Below, piece after piece: positions 32,237 to 42,453 of a DNA stretch of 64,000 nt. The notes under the pieces are model-generated. The model did not search any database. It saw nothing but the letters and a program-made list of their open reading frames with translations, and had not been told where the DNA came from. Both the position numbers and the translations under genes were made by a program. Source of the stretch: Rahnella victoriana (GTDB lineage: Bacteria; Pseudomonadota; Gammaproteobacteria; Enterobacterales; Enterobacteriaceae); the NCBI RefSeq assembly GCF_004330295.1, contig NZ_SJOJ01000011.1:1-64000 (forward strand). Reading direction: 5' to 3'. The first letter of the stretch is position 1. Every line of letters begins with the position of its first letter.

Positions 32237-32773
32237 GTGAGCACTGAACGAATTTTACATGTCCTTGATCAGCAGATCGAAACACTGGCGCGGGAAATTG
32301 AACCGATAGGTCACGTTTCCGCCTCGCAGGCCCGGTTTGATGTGGCACTTTTTTCCACCAAAGGCACCCGTCTGCGCGATTATCTGGCAGAAATTAAGAC
32401 CAATTTGCAGCAACTGAATCAGGAAGTCGTCGAAAAACGTTCTGCGCAGGTGGCTTTTATTGCCGAACGTCTGGTGGCCCAGATTACCGCCATGCAGCGT
32501 GAACTGGCGACCCAGACGCTGCGTAAAACGCACCAGACTCCGGAGCGTAAAAGCCATGATAATTATACCAAACTGGCGGAAACACAGCAGTTCGAGCGAC
32601 GTCTGATTGCGATGATTGAAGACCGCGAAACCACGCTCGGTCAGCTGGCGACGTTCAGCGATCAGCAGCGGGTACAGAAGGAACTTGCGGCACTGGAAGG
32701 GCGTTTAATGCGCTGTCGTCAGGCGCTGGCTAAAATAGAGAGACAAATCGAGCGTCAGGAAAAAGGTTTTTGA
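32237..32773 (+). CDS. priC: Primosomal replication protein N'' (PriC)
   Basis: Replication-restart protein of 178 residues that loads DnaB at abandoned forks with gaps, in the PriA-independent or Rep-dependent pathway. The sequence is almost wholly helical and charged (RLRDYLAEIKTNLQQLNQEVV..., ending IERQIERQEKGF), consistent with the PriC fold. The start is a GTG at 32237, with GGGAG nine bases before it. It is divergent from ybaN and followed by a terminator, then ybaM. Confidence 0.93.
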   Translation: MSTERILHVLDQQIETLAREIEPIGHVSASQARFDVALFSTKGTRLRDYLAEIKTNLQQLNQEVVEKRSAQVAFIAERLVAQITAMQRELATQTLRKTHQTPERKSHDNYTKLAETQQFERRLIAMIEDRETTLGQLATFSDQQRVQKELAALEGRLMRCRQALAKIERQIERQEKGF

Positions 32774-32793
32774 ATCTTTATCACATTTTTTTA

Positions 32794-32820
32794 ATCCGGC
32801 ATTCAGAGCCGGGCTTTTCT
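32794..32820 (+). terminator. Terminator after priC
   Basis: Stem CCGGC/GCCGG (32796-32800 with 32808-32812), then GCTTTTCTT. It lies 20 bp after the priC stop. Confidence 0.7.
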
Positions 32821-32868
32821 TATCTATAATGGTAAGTCCAAAACCTGCTAATCATAATGTTGGCCAAT

Positions 32869-33042
32869 ATGTCCGTAGAGAATGCGCCCCCCGAACTTCA
32901 GCTTGCTGTCGATTTGATTTACCTGCTTGAGTGCAATGAAATTGCCCCGGAAACGGCTCTTGCAGCACTGGAAATCGTTCAGCGCGATTATCAGGAAAAG
33001 CTGAAAAACAGCAAAAGCACCCTGTCGATCAGTTACCTTTAA
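32869..33042 (+). CDS. ybaM: DUF2496 protein YbaM
   Basis: Small acidic helical protein of 57 residues. [21 protein letters not shown] aligns with E. coli YbaM (53 residues), which sets the start; an ATG four codons earlier is also open, and neither has a good ribosome site. The last eight residues (STLSISYL) differ from the E. coli end. Function unknown. It sits between priC and the convergent mscK, as in E. coli. Confidence 0.88.
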   Translation: MSVENAPPELQLAVDLIYLLECNEIAPETALAALEIVQRDYQEKLKNSKSTLSISYL

Positions 33043-33059
33043 GCCGTCCGGCTGCCTGT

Positions 33060-33088
33060 TTCAGGGGAACTTATCGCATTCCCCTGAA
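33060..33088 (-). terminator. Hairpin after mscK
   Basis: Perfect 10-bp stem TTCAGGGGAA/TTCCCCTGAA (33060-33069 with 33079-33088), just past the mscK stop and between convergent genes. There is no long T-run on either side, so the strength is uncertain. Confidence 0.6.
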
Positions 33089-33102
33089 TGGCACGAACAG
33101 GT

Positions 33103-36100
33103 TCAGCTCTGTGGCATCGCATCCGGTTCATCGCCCGGCTGCCGCATGACCCGTTTGACCTCCTGCACGTCGTGACCGTCCTGGTTATGCAGGTACACTT
33201 CCAGCTGATTGAACGCAATGTTGATGCCGTTTTCACGGCACAACTTATCAATGCTGCGGTTAAGCTCGTCCACGGTATAACTGCGGTCGCCCAGCTCACG
33301 CACATACACCCGCAATTCATGATCGAGCGTACTGGCACCGAAATTCAGGAAAAACACCAGCGGCGCCGGATCACTCATCACGCGGGTATTTTCATGCGCC
33401 GCCTGCAACAGAATCTCTTTCACTTTGTCGAGATCAGATCCGTAGGCCACGCCGAGTTTGATCAGCACACGGGTGACGGTATCACTCAGTGACCAGTTGA
33501 TCAGCCGCTCGGTCACAAAGGCTTTGTTCGGGATGATCACTTCCTTGCGGTCGAAGTCGATAATCGTGGTCGCGCGGATACGGATACGGCTGACCGTGCC
33601 GGAGAAGGTGCCGATCGTCACGGTATCGCCGATACGCACCGGGCGTTCGAACAGGATAATCAGCCCCGAAACAAAGTTGGCGAAGATTTCCTGCAAGCCA
33701 AAGCCCAGCCCGACCGACAGCGCCGCCACCAGCCATTGCAGTTTATCCCATGAGACACCGAGCGATCCGAGTGCCGTCACCGCACCAATTACCGTGATGG
33801 AATAAGTCAGGATGGTGGTGATGGCGTATGACGTCCCCTGCCGCAGTTGCAACCGCGACAACACCACCACTTCCAGCAATCCCGGCAGGTTGCGGGTTAA
33901 GACGTACGCCACAATCACCGCAAGGAAACCGAGCAGTAAATTCCCCAGCGTCACGGTTTGCTGAATGGCTGCGCCCGCCACCGTGCTGGAGTAATGCCAT
34001 AACGTGATGCTGTCGAGATACGAAATCACCGTCAGTAAATCTGACCAGATCCAGTAAAACACGGTGGCGAAAATAAAGAACAGTCCCATGGTGGTCAGAC
34101 GCAGCGATTGCTGGTTGATCTGATCCAGCCCGATCTGCGGTTCTTCAACCGGTTCATTGCCTTCCAGGCCATCTTTCACCGCCGCGGTCTGGCGGCGTGC
34201 CAGCGCACGACGGTAAGCCAGACGCCGCGCGGCCACGCTCAATCCCCGCAACGCGGTGAGATAAATGACATTCCAGAAAATCAGCAGGTAAAGGCTGTCA
34301 ATCCAGCGCCCCGCCAGCCGCAGCGTGGTATAGAAGTAACCGGTGACCACCAGTCCGACCATAAACGCCGGGGCCAGCGCGATAGCGGTGACCACCACCA
34401 GACGGATGCTGTGCGAGTCTTTTTCGCGCCAGCCATCGCGGGCAATCGGAAACACCAGCACGGTCAGGGCGAGCAACGTCAGGAAAATCACCACCTGCCC
34501 GATAATGTCATCCACCAGCCCGAGCGGCGCTTTTTCGCCCCGCACCGACCAGAAAATCAGCGGCAACATCACCAGACTCAGTCGGATCACAGAACGGCGG
34601 TAATGCGCGCAGGTGGTGGCTGGCATACTGAAATGCCGCTCGTTGATGCCACCCGGTTTAAGAATGCGATAGCAGAAGCCCATCACCATCTGGAAGACCG
34701 CCAGACGCTGCGCCAGCGTCCACAAAAAGTCGCTCGGTTCGATATCGCACTGGGAAAGCCAGTAACCGATTCCCAGCGTCAGCAGCACGCCCGGCAGCAC
34801 ATTCAGCGCCACCAAAAGCAGCGCCTGCGGCGTATGCAGCTGGCTGTCACGCTTGAGCTGTCCGACATCGTTGCTCAGCATGTCGATCCGCTGGTTGATG
34901 TATTTCCTGCGCCACCACAGCAGCAAAATGGCGCAAAGCAGCGGAACCGTCACCGGCAGAGAATGCAGCGCCCCGAGCATCAGTTCGCCCGGAGGAATAC
35001 TGACGTGCAGACCGCTGAGCTGACTTTTCACTTCACCGGGCAGAGATTTCAGAAACTCCCAGTTCATCGGTTTGTTACTGCTGACCCAGAATATTTGCTG
35101 CGTCAGCGTTTCTGTCAGCGACTGGTTGATGCTCAGCAACTGCTGCTGGTTAATCTGTAAATTGATGGCCAGAGAAAGCTGATTGCCGAGTTGCTTGTTC
35201 AGCTGATCCAGCAGTTCACGGCGCATATCAACAATCTGGTCGAGCGCATCACTGATGTCGTCATTGATCGTCTCTTTGCTGTTGCTCACCACGCCCTGAA
35301 TGTAACTGTCGCCCTGAAATAAGGCGTCACGTTGCTGGTTAATGGTGAACTGCTCCAGGCGCAAATCAGCAATCCGCGTGCTCATATCGGTCATCAGGCC
35401 GGACGGCGGAATGGTATTTTGCTGTTGCTGATACAAAATGCGTGACAGCAATAAGCTGCCTTTCAGCACGGTGATTTGCTCCTTCAGATCGTGCTCAGCC
35501 TGCGCCGAGCGGTCGAGCCAGTTTTTCACCGTGATATTTTTTTGTACCAGCTGATTGCCCTCTTCTGTTGCGGCAATCAGGCGTTCGCTGAGCTGGCGGT
35601 TAATCCCCAGTTCCTGCGCCACCAGCGGATCATTTTGGATATCCGAGGTGTCGTCCGGCGTTTGTGCCTCTTTCGCCGTGCGTTCAGACAAAATCAGCCG
35701 TTTGCCGTTCACCACTTCCTGCAGCAACTGCGCGGTATGCTCCAGCTGGTTGATGTGCGCATTGGTGTAATCACGTTGTTTTTGCAGCAAATCCTGCAAG
35801 GTAGTGTTGGCCTCCAGACTCTTGCGCTGGAGATCAATCTGCGCGCTCAGCAGCGCCTGCTGGGTGACCAGCATATTTTGCTGTGAGTTGCGTAAATCCT
35901 GCTGGCCCGGCGACATCCCGTTGAGCTGATTACGAATTTTCTGGATCGCCAGCGAATAGGTGTACATCGCGTTCTGCACGCGTTCGGGCTGGGTTTGCAG
36001 CGAAATCAGCTGGGTGTTGTACGTCGATAAATCTTCCTGAGAAGACTGAAGATCGTCGAGGGTATCGTTAAGACGGTTTTCCAGCTGACGCAGGGATAAC

Positions 36101-36498
36101 GCGGCAAGCTGCGCTTTATTGACGTCATCTTTGGGGTTGTTTTTGATCTGGTCGAGACCTTCCATCGCCACCCGCAGTTTTTGCGGCGCTTCGGCGACCT
36201 GTTTTTGCAACTGACTGGCATCCTGTTTCACCCGTTCTAGCGCATCCAGATATTCCAGCGTGTGGATCAAATCCTGCTGCGAAAGCTTATCAACCGGTGT
36301 CAGGTTTTTTTGACGGTTGAGTGCATCAAGCTGATTCTGGATTTCATTGCGGCCCGGCACATCATTACTGGCGGCATGACCGGAAAACGAGAAAAGGAAT
36401 AAAGTCACGCACAGCATAAAGGTGAAAATGCGCAGTATTTCCCTTCTTTGCAGGAGTGAAATCTCATGGGAAGGTGCGGCCAGAAACCGGATAAACAT
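33103..36498 (-). CDS. mscK: Mechanosensitive channel MscK (KefA)
   Basis: Large potassium-regulated mechanosensitive channel of the inner membrane, 1131 residues (E. coli 1120). A signal peptide (hydrophobic about 24-40, ending GHAA) precedes a long periplasmic coiled-coil domain (about 45-480). About eleven membrane segments follow from 500 onward. The MscS core includes the pore helix region (LQWLVAALSVGLGFGLQEIFANFVSGLIILFERPVRIGDTV) and the cytoplasmic vestibule (DRKEVIIPNKAFVTERLINWSLSD). The assigned ATG at 36498 has a poor ribosome site, so the true start could lie some codons downstream. It is transcribed in the same direction as acrR. Confidence 0.93.
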   Translation of the reverse strand: MFIRFLAAPSHEISLLQRREILRIFTFMLCVTLFLFSFSGHAASNDVPGRNEIQNQLDALNRQKNLTPVDKLSQQDLIHTLEYLDALERVKQDASQLQKQVAEAPQKLRVAMEGLDQIKNNPKDDVNKAQLAALSLRQLENRLNDTLDDLQSSQEDLSTYNTQLISLQTQPERVQNAMYTYSLAIQKIRNQLNGMSPGQQDLRNSQQNMLVTQQALLSAQIDLQRKSLEANTTLQDLLQKQRDYTNAHINQLEHTAQLLQEVVNGKRLILSERTAKEAQTPDDTSDIQNDPLVAQELGINRQLSERLIAATEEGNQLVQKNITVKNWLDRSAQAEHDLKEQITVLKGSLLLSRILYQQQQNTIPPSGLMTDMSTRIADLRLEQFTINQQRDALFQGDSYIQGVVSNSKETINDDISDALDQIVDMRRELLDQLNKQLGNQLSLAINLQINQQQLLSINQSLTETLTQQIFWVSSNKPMNWEFLKSLPGEVKSQLSGLHVSIPPGELMLGALHSLPVTVPLLCAILLLWWRRKYINQRIDMLSNDVGQLKRDSQLHTPQALLLVALNVLPGVLLTLGIGYWLSQCDIEPSDFLWTLAQRLAVFQMVMGFCYRILKPGGINERHFSMPATTCAHYRRSVIRLSLVMLPLIFWSVRGEKAPLGLVDDIIGQVVIFLTLLALTVLVFPIARDGWREKDSHSIRLVVVTAIALAPAFMVGLVVTGYFYTTLRLAGRWIDSLYLLIFWNVIYLTALRGLSVAARRLAYRRALARRQTAAVKDGLEGNEPVEEPQIGLDQINQQSLRLTTMGLFFIFATVFYWIWSDLLTVISYLDSITLWHYSSTVAGAAIQQTVTLGNLLLGFLAVIVAYVLTRNLPGLLEVVVLSRLQLRQGTSYAITTILTYSITVIGAVTALGSLGVSWDKLQWLVAALSVGLGFGLQEIFANFVSGLIILFERPVRIGDTVTIGTFSGTVSRIRIRATTIIDFDRKEVIIPNKAFVTERLINWSLSDTVTRVLIKLGVAYGSDLDKVKEILLQAAHENTRVMSDPAPLVFFLNFGASTLDHELRVYVRELGDRSYTVDELNRSIDKLCRENGINIAFNQLEVYLHNQDGHDVQEVKRVMRQPGDEPDAMPQS

Positions 36499-36669
36499 AC
36501 GTCAGCGTCGACTCATTTACTGAATGAATAATATGCTGACGACAATAGCAGCGTTGGTGATGAAAGAAAGGAGAAAAGCGTATCTGAATACAACACTGCC
36601 GTGGTGATTTTATCGCCACAAAAACACTCAATTTGCAGACTTATTAATTGCGGGAAAAGTATTACAGCG

Positions 36670-37308
36670 TTATTTGGCGAGGGTCAGAAAGGCAGAATGG
36701 CGCAGCATATCAATATAGGTATCAACAAACTTTCCGGCATTCCCTTCCAGATCAAAGCTTTCGGGAATAAATAGCCAGTTTTCCATCAGGCCGGTGAGAT
36801 AAGCGCGTAAAATAATGGCGGCCTGACGGGTATCGAGATCGGCAGGCAGCTGTTTTTCTTCAATACAGCGCACAAGAATACGTTCGATTTTGCCGTATCC
36901 CTCCATGTATAACGCTTTGCGCGCTTCATGAACGGACGTCATCTCCCCAACAAATTCACATTTATGGAATATAATCTCCATCAATGCTTTACGTTGGCTA
37001 TCGGTGACAGTGGCGACCAGAATGTAAATTAGGATTTCACGTAAAATACGCAGTGGATTATTCGGAAACTTTGTCTGATACTCTACTTCGAGCACTTTTA
37101 TCCGCGACTCATAGGCTTCCCAGATCGCGTTAAACAGTTCCACTTTGTTCCTGAAATGCCAATAAATTGCGCCCCGCGTCACACCGGCTGCATTCGCAAT
37201 ATCAGTCAGTGATGTCGACGATACCCCACGGGCAGAAAACTCACGCACAGCAGCATCCAGAATCTGTTGTCTGGTTTCCAGCGCCTGTGATTTGGTTTTT
37301 CGTGCCAT
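36670..37308 (-). CDS. acrR: TetR-family repressor AcrR
   Basis: Local repressor of acrAB, 212 residues. The helix-turn-helix is at about 10-55 ([42 protein letters not shown]), and the ligand-binding helices follow. MARKTKSQ at 37308 is chosen because AcrR proteins start there; the frame continues 22 codons upstream across the operator, which is not credible. It is divergent from acrA across 141 bp containing the AcrR operator, so it also represses itself. The conserved block [12 protein letters not shown] is intact, suggesting a functional repressor. Confidence 0.96.
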   Translation of the reverse strand: MARKTKSQALETRQQILDAAVREFSARGVSSTSLTDIANAAGVTRGAIYWHFRNKVELFNAIWEAYESRIKVLEVEYQTKFPNNPLRILREILIYILVATVTDSQRKALMEIIFHKCEFVGEMTSVHEARKALYMEGYGKIERILVRCIEEKQLPADLDTRQAAIILRAYLTGLMENWLFIPESFDLEGNAGKFVDTYIDMLRHSAFLTLAK

Positions 37309-37335
37309 AGGTTTATCTTTAAGGGGAGTTTGATT

Positions 37336-37359
37336 TACATACATTCTTGAATGTATGTA
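37336..37359. promoter_or_regulatory. AcrR operator
   Basis: A 24-bp perfect dyad, TACATACATT (37336-37345), CTTG, AATGTATGTA (37350-37359). It differs from the E. coli acrAB operator only in the central four bases. It lies between acrR and acrA. Confidence 0.95.
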
Positions 37360-37449
37360 ACATAGCACGCACATACTAAAAGCGCAGCAATGGATTTGGA
37401 ATGTTGTGATCCATTGGACAATTTGAAATCGGACACTTGAGGTTTATTT

Positions 37450-38625
37450 ATGAACAAAAACAGAGGGTTAACGCCTCTGGCGGTAGTTCTGATGCTATCC
37501 GGAAGCTTAGCACTTACAGGATGTAACGATAAAGAAGCTCAACAAGGTGCGCCACATGCTCCGCAGGTTGGCGTCGTTACCCTGAAAACAGAACCGCTTA
37601 ATGTGACTACCGAACTTCCTGGTCGTACTGCTGCTTTCCGCATTGCTGAAGTACGTCCGCAGGTTGGCGGCATCATTCTCAAACGCAACTTCGTTGAAGG
37701 CAGCGACATCAAAGCCGGGACCTCTTTATATCAAATTGATCCGGCCACTTATCAGGCCGCGTATGACAGCGCTAAAGGCGATCTGGTAAAAGCTCAGGCC
37801 AATGCCCAAATTTCCCGTCTGACGGTAACCCGTTATAAGCCACTGCTCGGCACTAACTACATCAGTAAACAAGATTACGATACGGCTGTTGCCACTGCCG
37901 CACAGGCTGATGCCGCCGTGGTCAGTGCAAAAGCGGCGGTTGAATCTGCCCGCATCAATCTGGCTTACACCAAAGTGACCTCCCCTATCAGCGGACGTAT
38001 CGGTAAATCGTCGGTGACAGAAGGTGCGCTGGTATCTAACGGCCAGACCACGGCACTGGCGACCGTGCAACAACTCGACCCTATCTATGTTGACGTTACC
38101 CAGTCCAGCAATGATTTCCTGCGTCTGAAACAGGAACTGGCTGATGGTTCACTGAAACAAGCCGACGGCAAAGCGCAAGTCAAGCTGCTGATGGATAACG
38201 GTAAAGAATATTCACAGCCGGGTACATTAGAATTCTCTGATGTCACTGTGGATGAAACCACCGGTTCCATTACGTTACGCGCTATCTTCCCGAACCCAAA
38301 TGATGCACTGCTGCCAGGTATGTTTGTACGCGCGCGTCTGGATGAAGGGATTAACAACAACGCTCTGCTGGTTCCTCAGCAAGGGATCACCCGTAACCCA
38401 CGCGGTGATGCCACAGCGATGGTTGTTGGTGCGGATAACAAAGTTGAACTTCGTACAGTTACCACGACTCAGGCAATTGGCGATAAGTGGGTTGTGACCG
38501 ACGGTCTGAAAAGTGGCGATAAAATTATCGTGACAGGTCTGCAAAAAATTAAGCCAGGCGTACAGGTTACTGCACAGGAAGTCGATCAAAACGCAGCAGC
38601 GCCCGCTACAGCGACGAAGTCTTAA
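37450..38625 (+). CDS. acrA: Multidrug efflux periplasmic adaptor AcrA
   Basis: Membrane-fusion lipoprotein of 391 residues linking AcrB to TolC. The lipobox LTGC gives lipidated Cys25. Lipoyl domain halves (about 60-75 and 170-210), a coiled-coil hairpin (about 100-170) and beta-barrel and membrane-proximal domains are recognisable from close similarity to E. coli AcrA. A short hydrophilic Ala/Thr-rich tail follows. It is the first gene of the acrAB operon, 16 bp before acrB, behind the AcrR operator. Confidence 0.97.
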   Translation: MNKNRGLTPLAVVLMLSGSLALTGCNDKEAQQGAPHAPQVGVVTLKTEPLNVTTELPGRTAAFRIAEVRPQVGGIILKRNFVEGSDIKAGTSLYQIDPATYQAAYDSAKGDLVKAQANAQISRLTVTRYKPLLGTNYISKQDYDTAVATAAQADAAVVSAKAAVESARINLAYTKVTSPISGRIGKSSVTEGALVSNGQTTALATVQQLDPIYVDVTQSSNDFLRLKQELADGSLKQADGKAQVKLLMDNGKEYSQPGTLEFSDVTVDETTGSITLRAIFPNPNDALLPGMFVRARLDEGINNNALLVPQQGITRNPRGDATAMVVGADNKVELRTVTTTQAIGDKWVVTDGLKSGDKIIVTGLQKIKPGVQVTAQEVDQNAAAPATATKS

Positions 38626-38641
38626 TAGGAGCCGGTAATTC

Positions 38642-41600
38642 ATGGCTAAGTTTTTTATAGATCGTCCCATCTTTGCATGGGTAATTGCGATCATCATCAT
38701 GTTGGCAGGGGGATTGGCAATTCTTAAATTGCCAATTGCACAGTATCCCACCGTTGCGCCACCGGCTATCCAGCTGACCGCAACCTATCCGGGCGCAGAT
38801 GCGCAGACGGTACAGGATACCGTCACCCAGGTTATCGAACAGAACATGAACGGTATCGACAACATGATGTACATGTCGTCGACCAGTGATTCGTCCGGTA
38901 CGGTTCAGATCACCCTGACCTTCGCTTCCGGTACTGATGCGGATATCGCACAGGTACAGGTTCAGAACAAACTGCAGCTGGCAACACCGTTACTGCCGCA
39001 GGAAGTTCAGCAACAGGGTATCTCCGTTGAGAAATCGAGCAGCAGCTTCCTGATGGTAGCGGGCTTTATTTCCAATAACGGTTCCATGACGCAGGATGAC
39101 ATCGCCGACTACGTCGGGTCCAACATTAAGGATCCGATCAGCCGTACTTCTGGTGTGGGCGACGTTCAGCTGTTTGGTGCTCAGTACGCAATGCGTATCT
39201 GGATGGATCCGAACAAACTGAACAACTACCAGCTGACGCCGGTTGATGTCATCAGTGCCATCAAGGTTCAGAACAACCAGATTGCAGCCGGTCAGTTAGG
39301 CGGTACGCCGCCGGTTCCGGGCCAGCAGCTGAACTCATCCATCGTGGCGCAGACCCGTCTGAAGTCACCGGATGAATTCGGTAAAATCATTCTGAAAGTG
39401 AATCAGGATGGTTCTCAGGTTCGCCTGAAAGATGTGGCTAAGATTGAACTGGGTGGTGAAAACTACGACGTTATTGCCCGTTTCAACGGACAACCCGCGT
39501 CTGGTTTAGGTATCAAACTGGCGACCGGGGCGAACGCCCTGAATACCGCGGCGTCTGTAAAAGCGACACTGAACAAACTTGAGCCATTCTTCCCGGCTGG
39601 CTTAGAAATTGTTTACCCGTACGACACCACGCCGTTCGTAAAAATCTCGATTAAAGAAGTAGGTAAAACGCTGTTCGAGGCCATCGTCCTGGTATTCCTG
39701 GTGATGTTCCTGTTCCTGCAAAACTTCCGCGCAACCCTGATCCCGACCATTGCGGTTCCGGTGGTTCTGCTCGGTACCTTTGCAATTCTGGCAGCGTTTG
39801 GCTATTCGATAAACACCCTGACGATGTTCGGGATGGTGCTCGCGATAGGCCTGCTCGTCGATGACGCCATCGTCGTCGTCGAGAACGTTGAACGCGTGAT
39901 GGTCGAAGAGGGTCTGCCGCCAAAAGAAGCCACCAAAAAATCTATGGAGCAGATCCAGGGTGCTCTGGTGGGGATCGCGATGGTGCTGTCTGCAGTATTC
40001 ATCCCGATGGCCTTCTTCGGCGGTTCAACCGGCGTTATCTACCGTCAGTTCTCCATCACCATCGTTTCCGCCATGGTGCTGTCTGTTCTGGTGGCGATGA
40101 TCCTGACGCCTGCTCTTTGTGCGACCATGCTTAAGCCGGTTGCCAAAGGTGAGCATCACGAGAAGAAAGGTTTCTTCGGCTGGTTTAACAAAAAATTCGA
40201 CCAGAGCACGCACCACTACACCGACAGCGTAGGCAACATTCTGCGCAGCACCGGTCGTTATCTGGTGATTTATCTGCTGATCGTGGTCGGTATGGCATTC
40301 CTGTTTATCCGCCTGCCAACTTCATTCCTGCCGGAAGAAGACCAGGGTGTATTCCTGACCATGGCACAGTTGCCAGCAGGTGCATCCCAGGAACGTACGC
40401 AGAAAGTGCTCGATGAAGTCACCGATTACTACCTGACGAAAGAAAAAGCGAACGTGAACTCCGTGTTTACCGTTAACGGCTTTGGCTTCGCCGGTCGTGG
40501 TCAGAACACCGGTATCGCGTTCGTCAGTTTGAAAGACTGGTCAGAACGTAGCGGCGCTGAGAACAAGGTGCCTGCGATTGCAGGCCGTGCGATGGGCGCG
40601 TTCAGCACCATTAAAGATGCACTGGTGTTCCCGTTCAACTTACCGGCGATTGTTGAGTTAGGTACGGCGACGGGCTTCGACTTCCAGCTGATCGACCAGG
40701 CTAACCTTGGTCATGACAAACTGACACAAGCGCGTAACCAGTTGCTGGGCATGGTGGCTCAACATCCGGACTTGCTGACTCAGGTTCGTCCGAACGGTCT
40801 GGAAGATACTCCACAGTTCAAGATTGAAATTGATCAGGAAAAAGCAACGGCATTGGGTGTTTCGATTTCCGACATCAACACCACTCTGGGTGCATCGGTG
40901 GGGGGTAGCTACGTCAATGACTTCATCGACCGTGGTCGTGTGAAGAAAGTGTACGTCCAGGCTGAAAATAAATACCGTATGTTGCCATCAGACATCAACA
41001 ATCTGTATGTCCGTGGCAGCGCAGGCCAGATGGTGCCGTTCTCAGCGTTCTCAAGCGCGAAATGGGAATACGGCTCACCGCGTCTGGAACGTTATAACGG
41101 TCTGCCATCAATGGAAATTCTGGGTCAGCCAGCACCGGGTAAAAGTTCGGGTGCTGCAATGGAGATGATGGAATCTCTGGCTTCCAAACTGCCAAGCGGT
41201 ATCGGCTATGACTGGACCGGTCTGTCCTATCAGGAACGTTTGTCAGGTAACCAGGCTCCGGCCTTGTATGCTATCTCCCTGATCGTCGTCTTCCTGTGTC
41301 TGGCAGCGTTGTACGAGAGCTGGTCAATACCGTTCTCCGTTATGCTGGTTGTTCCGCTTGGGGTAGTCGGTGCGCTTCTGGCGGCCACAATGCGCGGGCT
41401 GAGTAACGACGTTTACTTCCAGGTAGGTCTGTTGACCACCATCGGGTTGTCAGCGAAGAACGCCATATTGATTGTTGAGTTCGCCAAAGACCTGATGGAC
41501 AAAGAAGGTAAAGGTCTTATCGAGTCAACACTCGAAGCGGTTCGTATGCGTCTGCGTCCGATCCTGATGACCTCACTGGCGTTTATCCTCGGTGTAATGC

Positions 41601-41794
41601 CGCTGGTTATCAGCTCAGGTGCAGGTTCCGGCTCACAGAACGCCGTCGGTACGGGCGTAATGGGCGGGATGATCACGGCGACACTGCTGGCGATCTTCTT
41701 TGTTCCGGTCTTCTTCGTGGTGGTTCGTCGCCGCTTCGGTAAGAAGAATGAGGACATTGAACATACACACAAAACAGAGCATCCGACGTTGTAA
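38642..41794 (+). CDS. acrB: RND multidrug efflux pump AcrB
   Basis: Inner-membrane proton-drug antiporter of 1050 residues, the engine of the AcrAB-TolC pump. It aligns with E. coli AcrB almost without gaps from [21 protein letters not shown]. The proton-relay aspartates Asp407 and Asp408 sit in [19 protein letters not shown], and the relay lysine in [21 protein letters not shown]. Two large periplasmic loops form the porter and docking domains. A second RND-like homologue is not present. It ends at a strong terminator. Confidence 0.98.
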   Translation: MAKFFIDRPIFAWVIAIIIMLAGGLAILKLPIAQYPTVAPPAIQLTATYPGADAQTVQDTVTQVIEQNMNGIDNMMYMSSTSDSSGTVQITLTFASGTDADIAQVQVQNKLQLATPLLPQEVQQQGISVEKSSSSFLMVAGFISNNGSMTQDDIADYVGSNIKDPISRTSGVGDVQLFGAQYAMRIWMDPNKLNNYQLTPVDVISAIKVQNNQIAAGQLGGTPPVPGQQLNSSIVAQTRLKSPDEFGKIILKVNQDGSQVRLKDVAKIELGGENYDVIARFNGQPASGLGIKLATGANALNTAASVKATLNKLEPFFPAGLEIVYPYDTTPFVKISIKEVGKTLFEAIVLVFLVMFLFLQNFRATLIPTIAVPVVLLGTFAILAAFGYSINTLTMFGMVLAIGLLVDDAIVVVENVERVMVEEGLPPKEATKKSMEQIQGALVGIAMVLSAVFIPMAFFGGSTGVIYRQFSITIVSAMVLSVLVAMILTPALCATMLKPVAKGEHHEKKGFFGWFNKKFDQSTHHYTDSVGNILRSTGRYLVIYLLIVVGMAFLFIRLPTSFLPEEDQGVFLTMAQLPAGASQERTQKVLDEVTDYYLTKEKANVNSVFTVNGFGFAGRGQNTGIAFVSLKDWSERSGAENKVPAIAGRAMGAFSTIKDALVFPFNLPAIVELGTATGFDFQLIDQANLGHDKLTQARNQLLGMVAQHPDLLTQVRPNGLEDTPQFKIEIDQEKATALGVSISDINTTLGASVGGSYVNDFIDRGRVKKVYVQAENKYRMLPSDINNLYVRGSAGQMVPFSAFSSAKWEYGSPRLERYNGLPSMEILGQPAPGKSSGAAMEMMESLASKLPSGIGYDWTGLSYQERLSGNQAPALYAISLIVVFLCLAALYESWSIPFSVMLVVPLGVVGALLAATMRGLSNDVYFQVGLLTTIGLSAKNAILIVEFAKDLMDKEGKGLIESTLEAVRMRLRPILMTSLAFILGVMPLVISSGAGSGSQNAVGTGVMGGMITATLLAIFFVPVFFVVVRRRFGKKNEDIEHTHKTEHPTL

Positions 41795-41814
41795 CCGGAT
41801 CACCTGTTCAGACC

Positions 41815-41841
41815 AAAGGCCGCTTATGCGGCCTTTTTTTT
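41815..41841 (+). terminator. Rho-independent terminator of acrAB
   Basis: Stem AAAGGCCGC/GCGGCCTTT (41815-41823 with 41828-41836), followed by further T. Confidence 0.92.
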
Positions 41842-41879
41842 CGTCTGCGACTTGAACATGAAAACGGATGGGTGCATAA

Positions 41880-41902
41880 TTGTTGTTATAGTATAACATA
41901 AC
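41880..41902 (+). promoter_or_regulatory. Zur-like box before rpmE2-rpmJ2
   Basis: The dyad GTTATA-G-TATAAC (41885-41897) is within an AT-rich 23-bp window. This matches the enterobacterial Zur core GTTATAnTATAAC. It lies 13 bp before the rpmE2 ATG. Confidence 0.85.
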
Positions 41903-41915
41903 ATTTAGAGGCATT

Positions 41916-42170
41916 ATGAAACCCGCTATCCATCCTGCGTATCGCACCGTGGTTTTTCACGACACCAGTGCTGATGAATACTTCAAAGTCGGTTCCACCA
42001 TTTCGACGGATCGCACCATTGAACTGGAAGGGGCAACCTACCCGTATATCACGATTGAAGTCTCCTCATCCTCTCATCCTTACTACACCGGTAAGCAAAA
42101 AGAGTACTCAAAAGAAGGCAGTACCGCGCGCTTCAACCAGCGTTTCGGCAGCTTCCTCGGTAAGAAATAA
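41916..42170 (+). CDS. rpmE2: Zinc-independent ribosomal protein L31 type B
   Basis: L31 paralogue of 84 residues (YkgM type) that replaces zinc-containing L31 under zinc starvation. It has no cysteine at all, the mark of the C-minus form, and the family blocks [23 protein letters not shown] and [10 protein letters not shown]...FNQRFG are intact. Swapping it in frees zinc from ribosomes. It is transcribed with rpmJ2 20 bp downstream, under a Zur-like box. In E. coli K-12 ykgMO sits elsewhere on the chromosome. Confidence 0.96.
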   Translation: MKPAIHPAYRTVVFHDTSADEYFKVGSTISTDRTIELEGATYPYITIEVSSSSHPYYTGKQKEYSKEGSTARFNQRFGSFLGKK

Positions 42171-42190
42171 ACAACATCAGGGAAATCGTT

Positions 42191-42331
42191 ATGCAGGTTC
42201 TGAGTTCATTACGTTCCGCGAAAAATCGTCATCCGGATTGCCGTGTTGTCCGCCGTAAAGGCCGGATTTATGTGATTTGTAAAAGCAATCCGCGCTTTAA
42301 AGCCGTACAGGGTAAGAAGAAAAAGCGTTAA
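42191..42331 (+). CDS. rpmJ2: Zinc-independent ribosomal protein L36 type B
   Basis: Protein of 46 residues, [18 protein letters not shown]... ending GKKKKR, the YkgO-type L36. Zinc-containing L36 has a C-x2-C...C...H ribbon; here only Cys17 and Cys30 remain, so zinc cannot be held in the usual way. It is co-transcribed with rpmE2 and followed by a strong terminator. Very basic, as expected for an rRNA-binding protein. Confidence 0.93.
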   Translation: MQVLSSLRSAKNRHPDCRVVRRKGRIYVICKSNPRFKAVQGKKKKR

Positions 42332-42364
42332 TGACGCCCCTTCCCGACCTGGTATACAAAAAAT

Positions 42365-42399
42365 AAAAGCCCCGCCGCTTGCCCGACGGGGCTTTTTCT
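42365..42399 (+). terminator. Terminator of rpmE2-rpmJ2
   Basis: Stem AAAAGCCCCG/CGGGGCTTTT (42365-42374 with 42387-42396), with T at the 3' end and A at the 5' end. It probably also serves the convergent ABC operon. Confidence 0.9.
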
Positions 42400-42453
42400 T
42401 ATGTTAAGACATGATGTAAACCTCCCCACCGTTTCACGATGAGGAGGGAGATC

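Noticed and set aside
34108-35160. 350-codon frame antisense to mscK
   Set aside because: Same codon-bias shadow; Gln/His/Arg-rich, no ribosome site, and mscK is intact.
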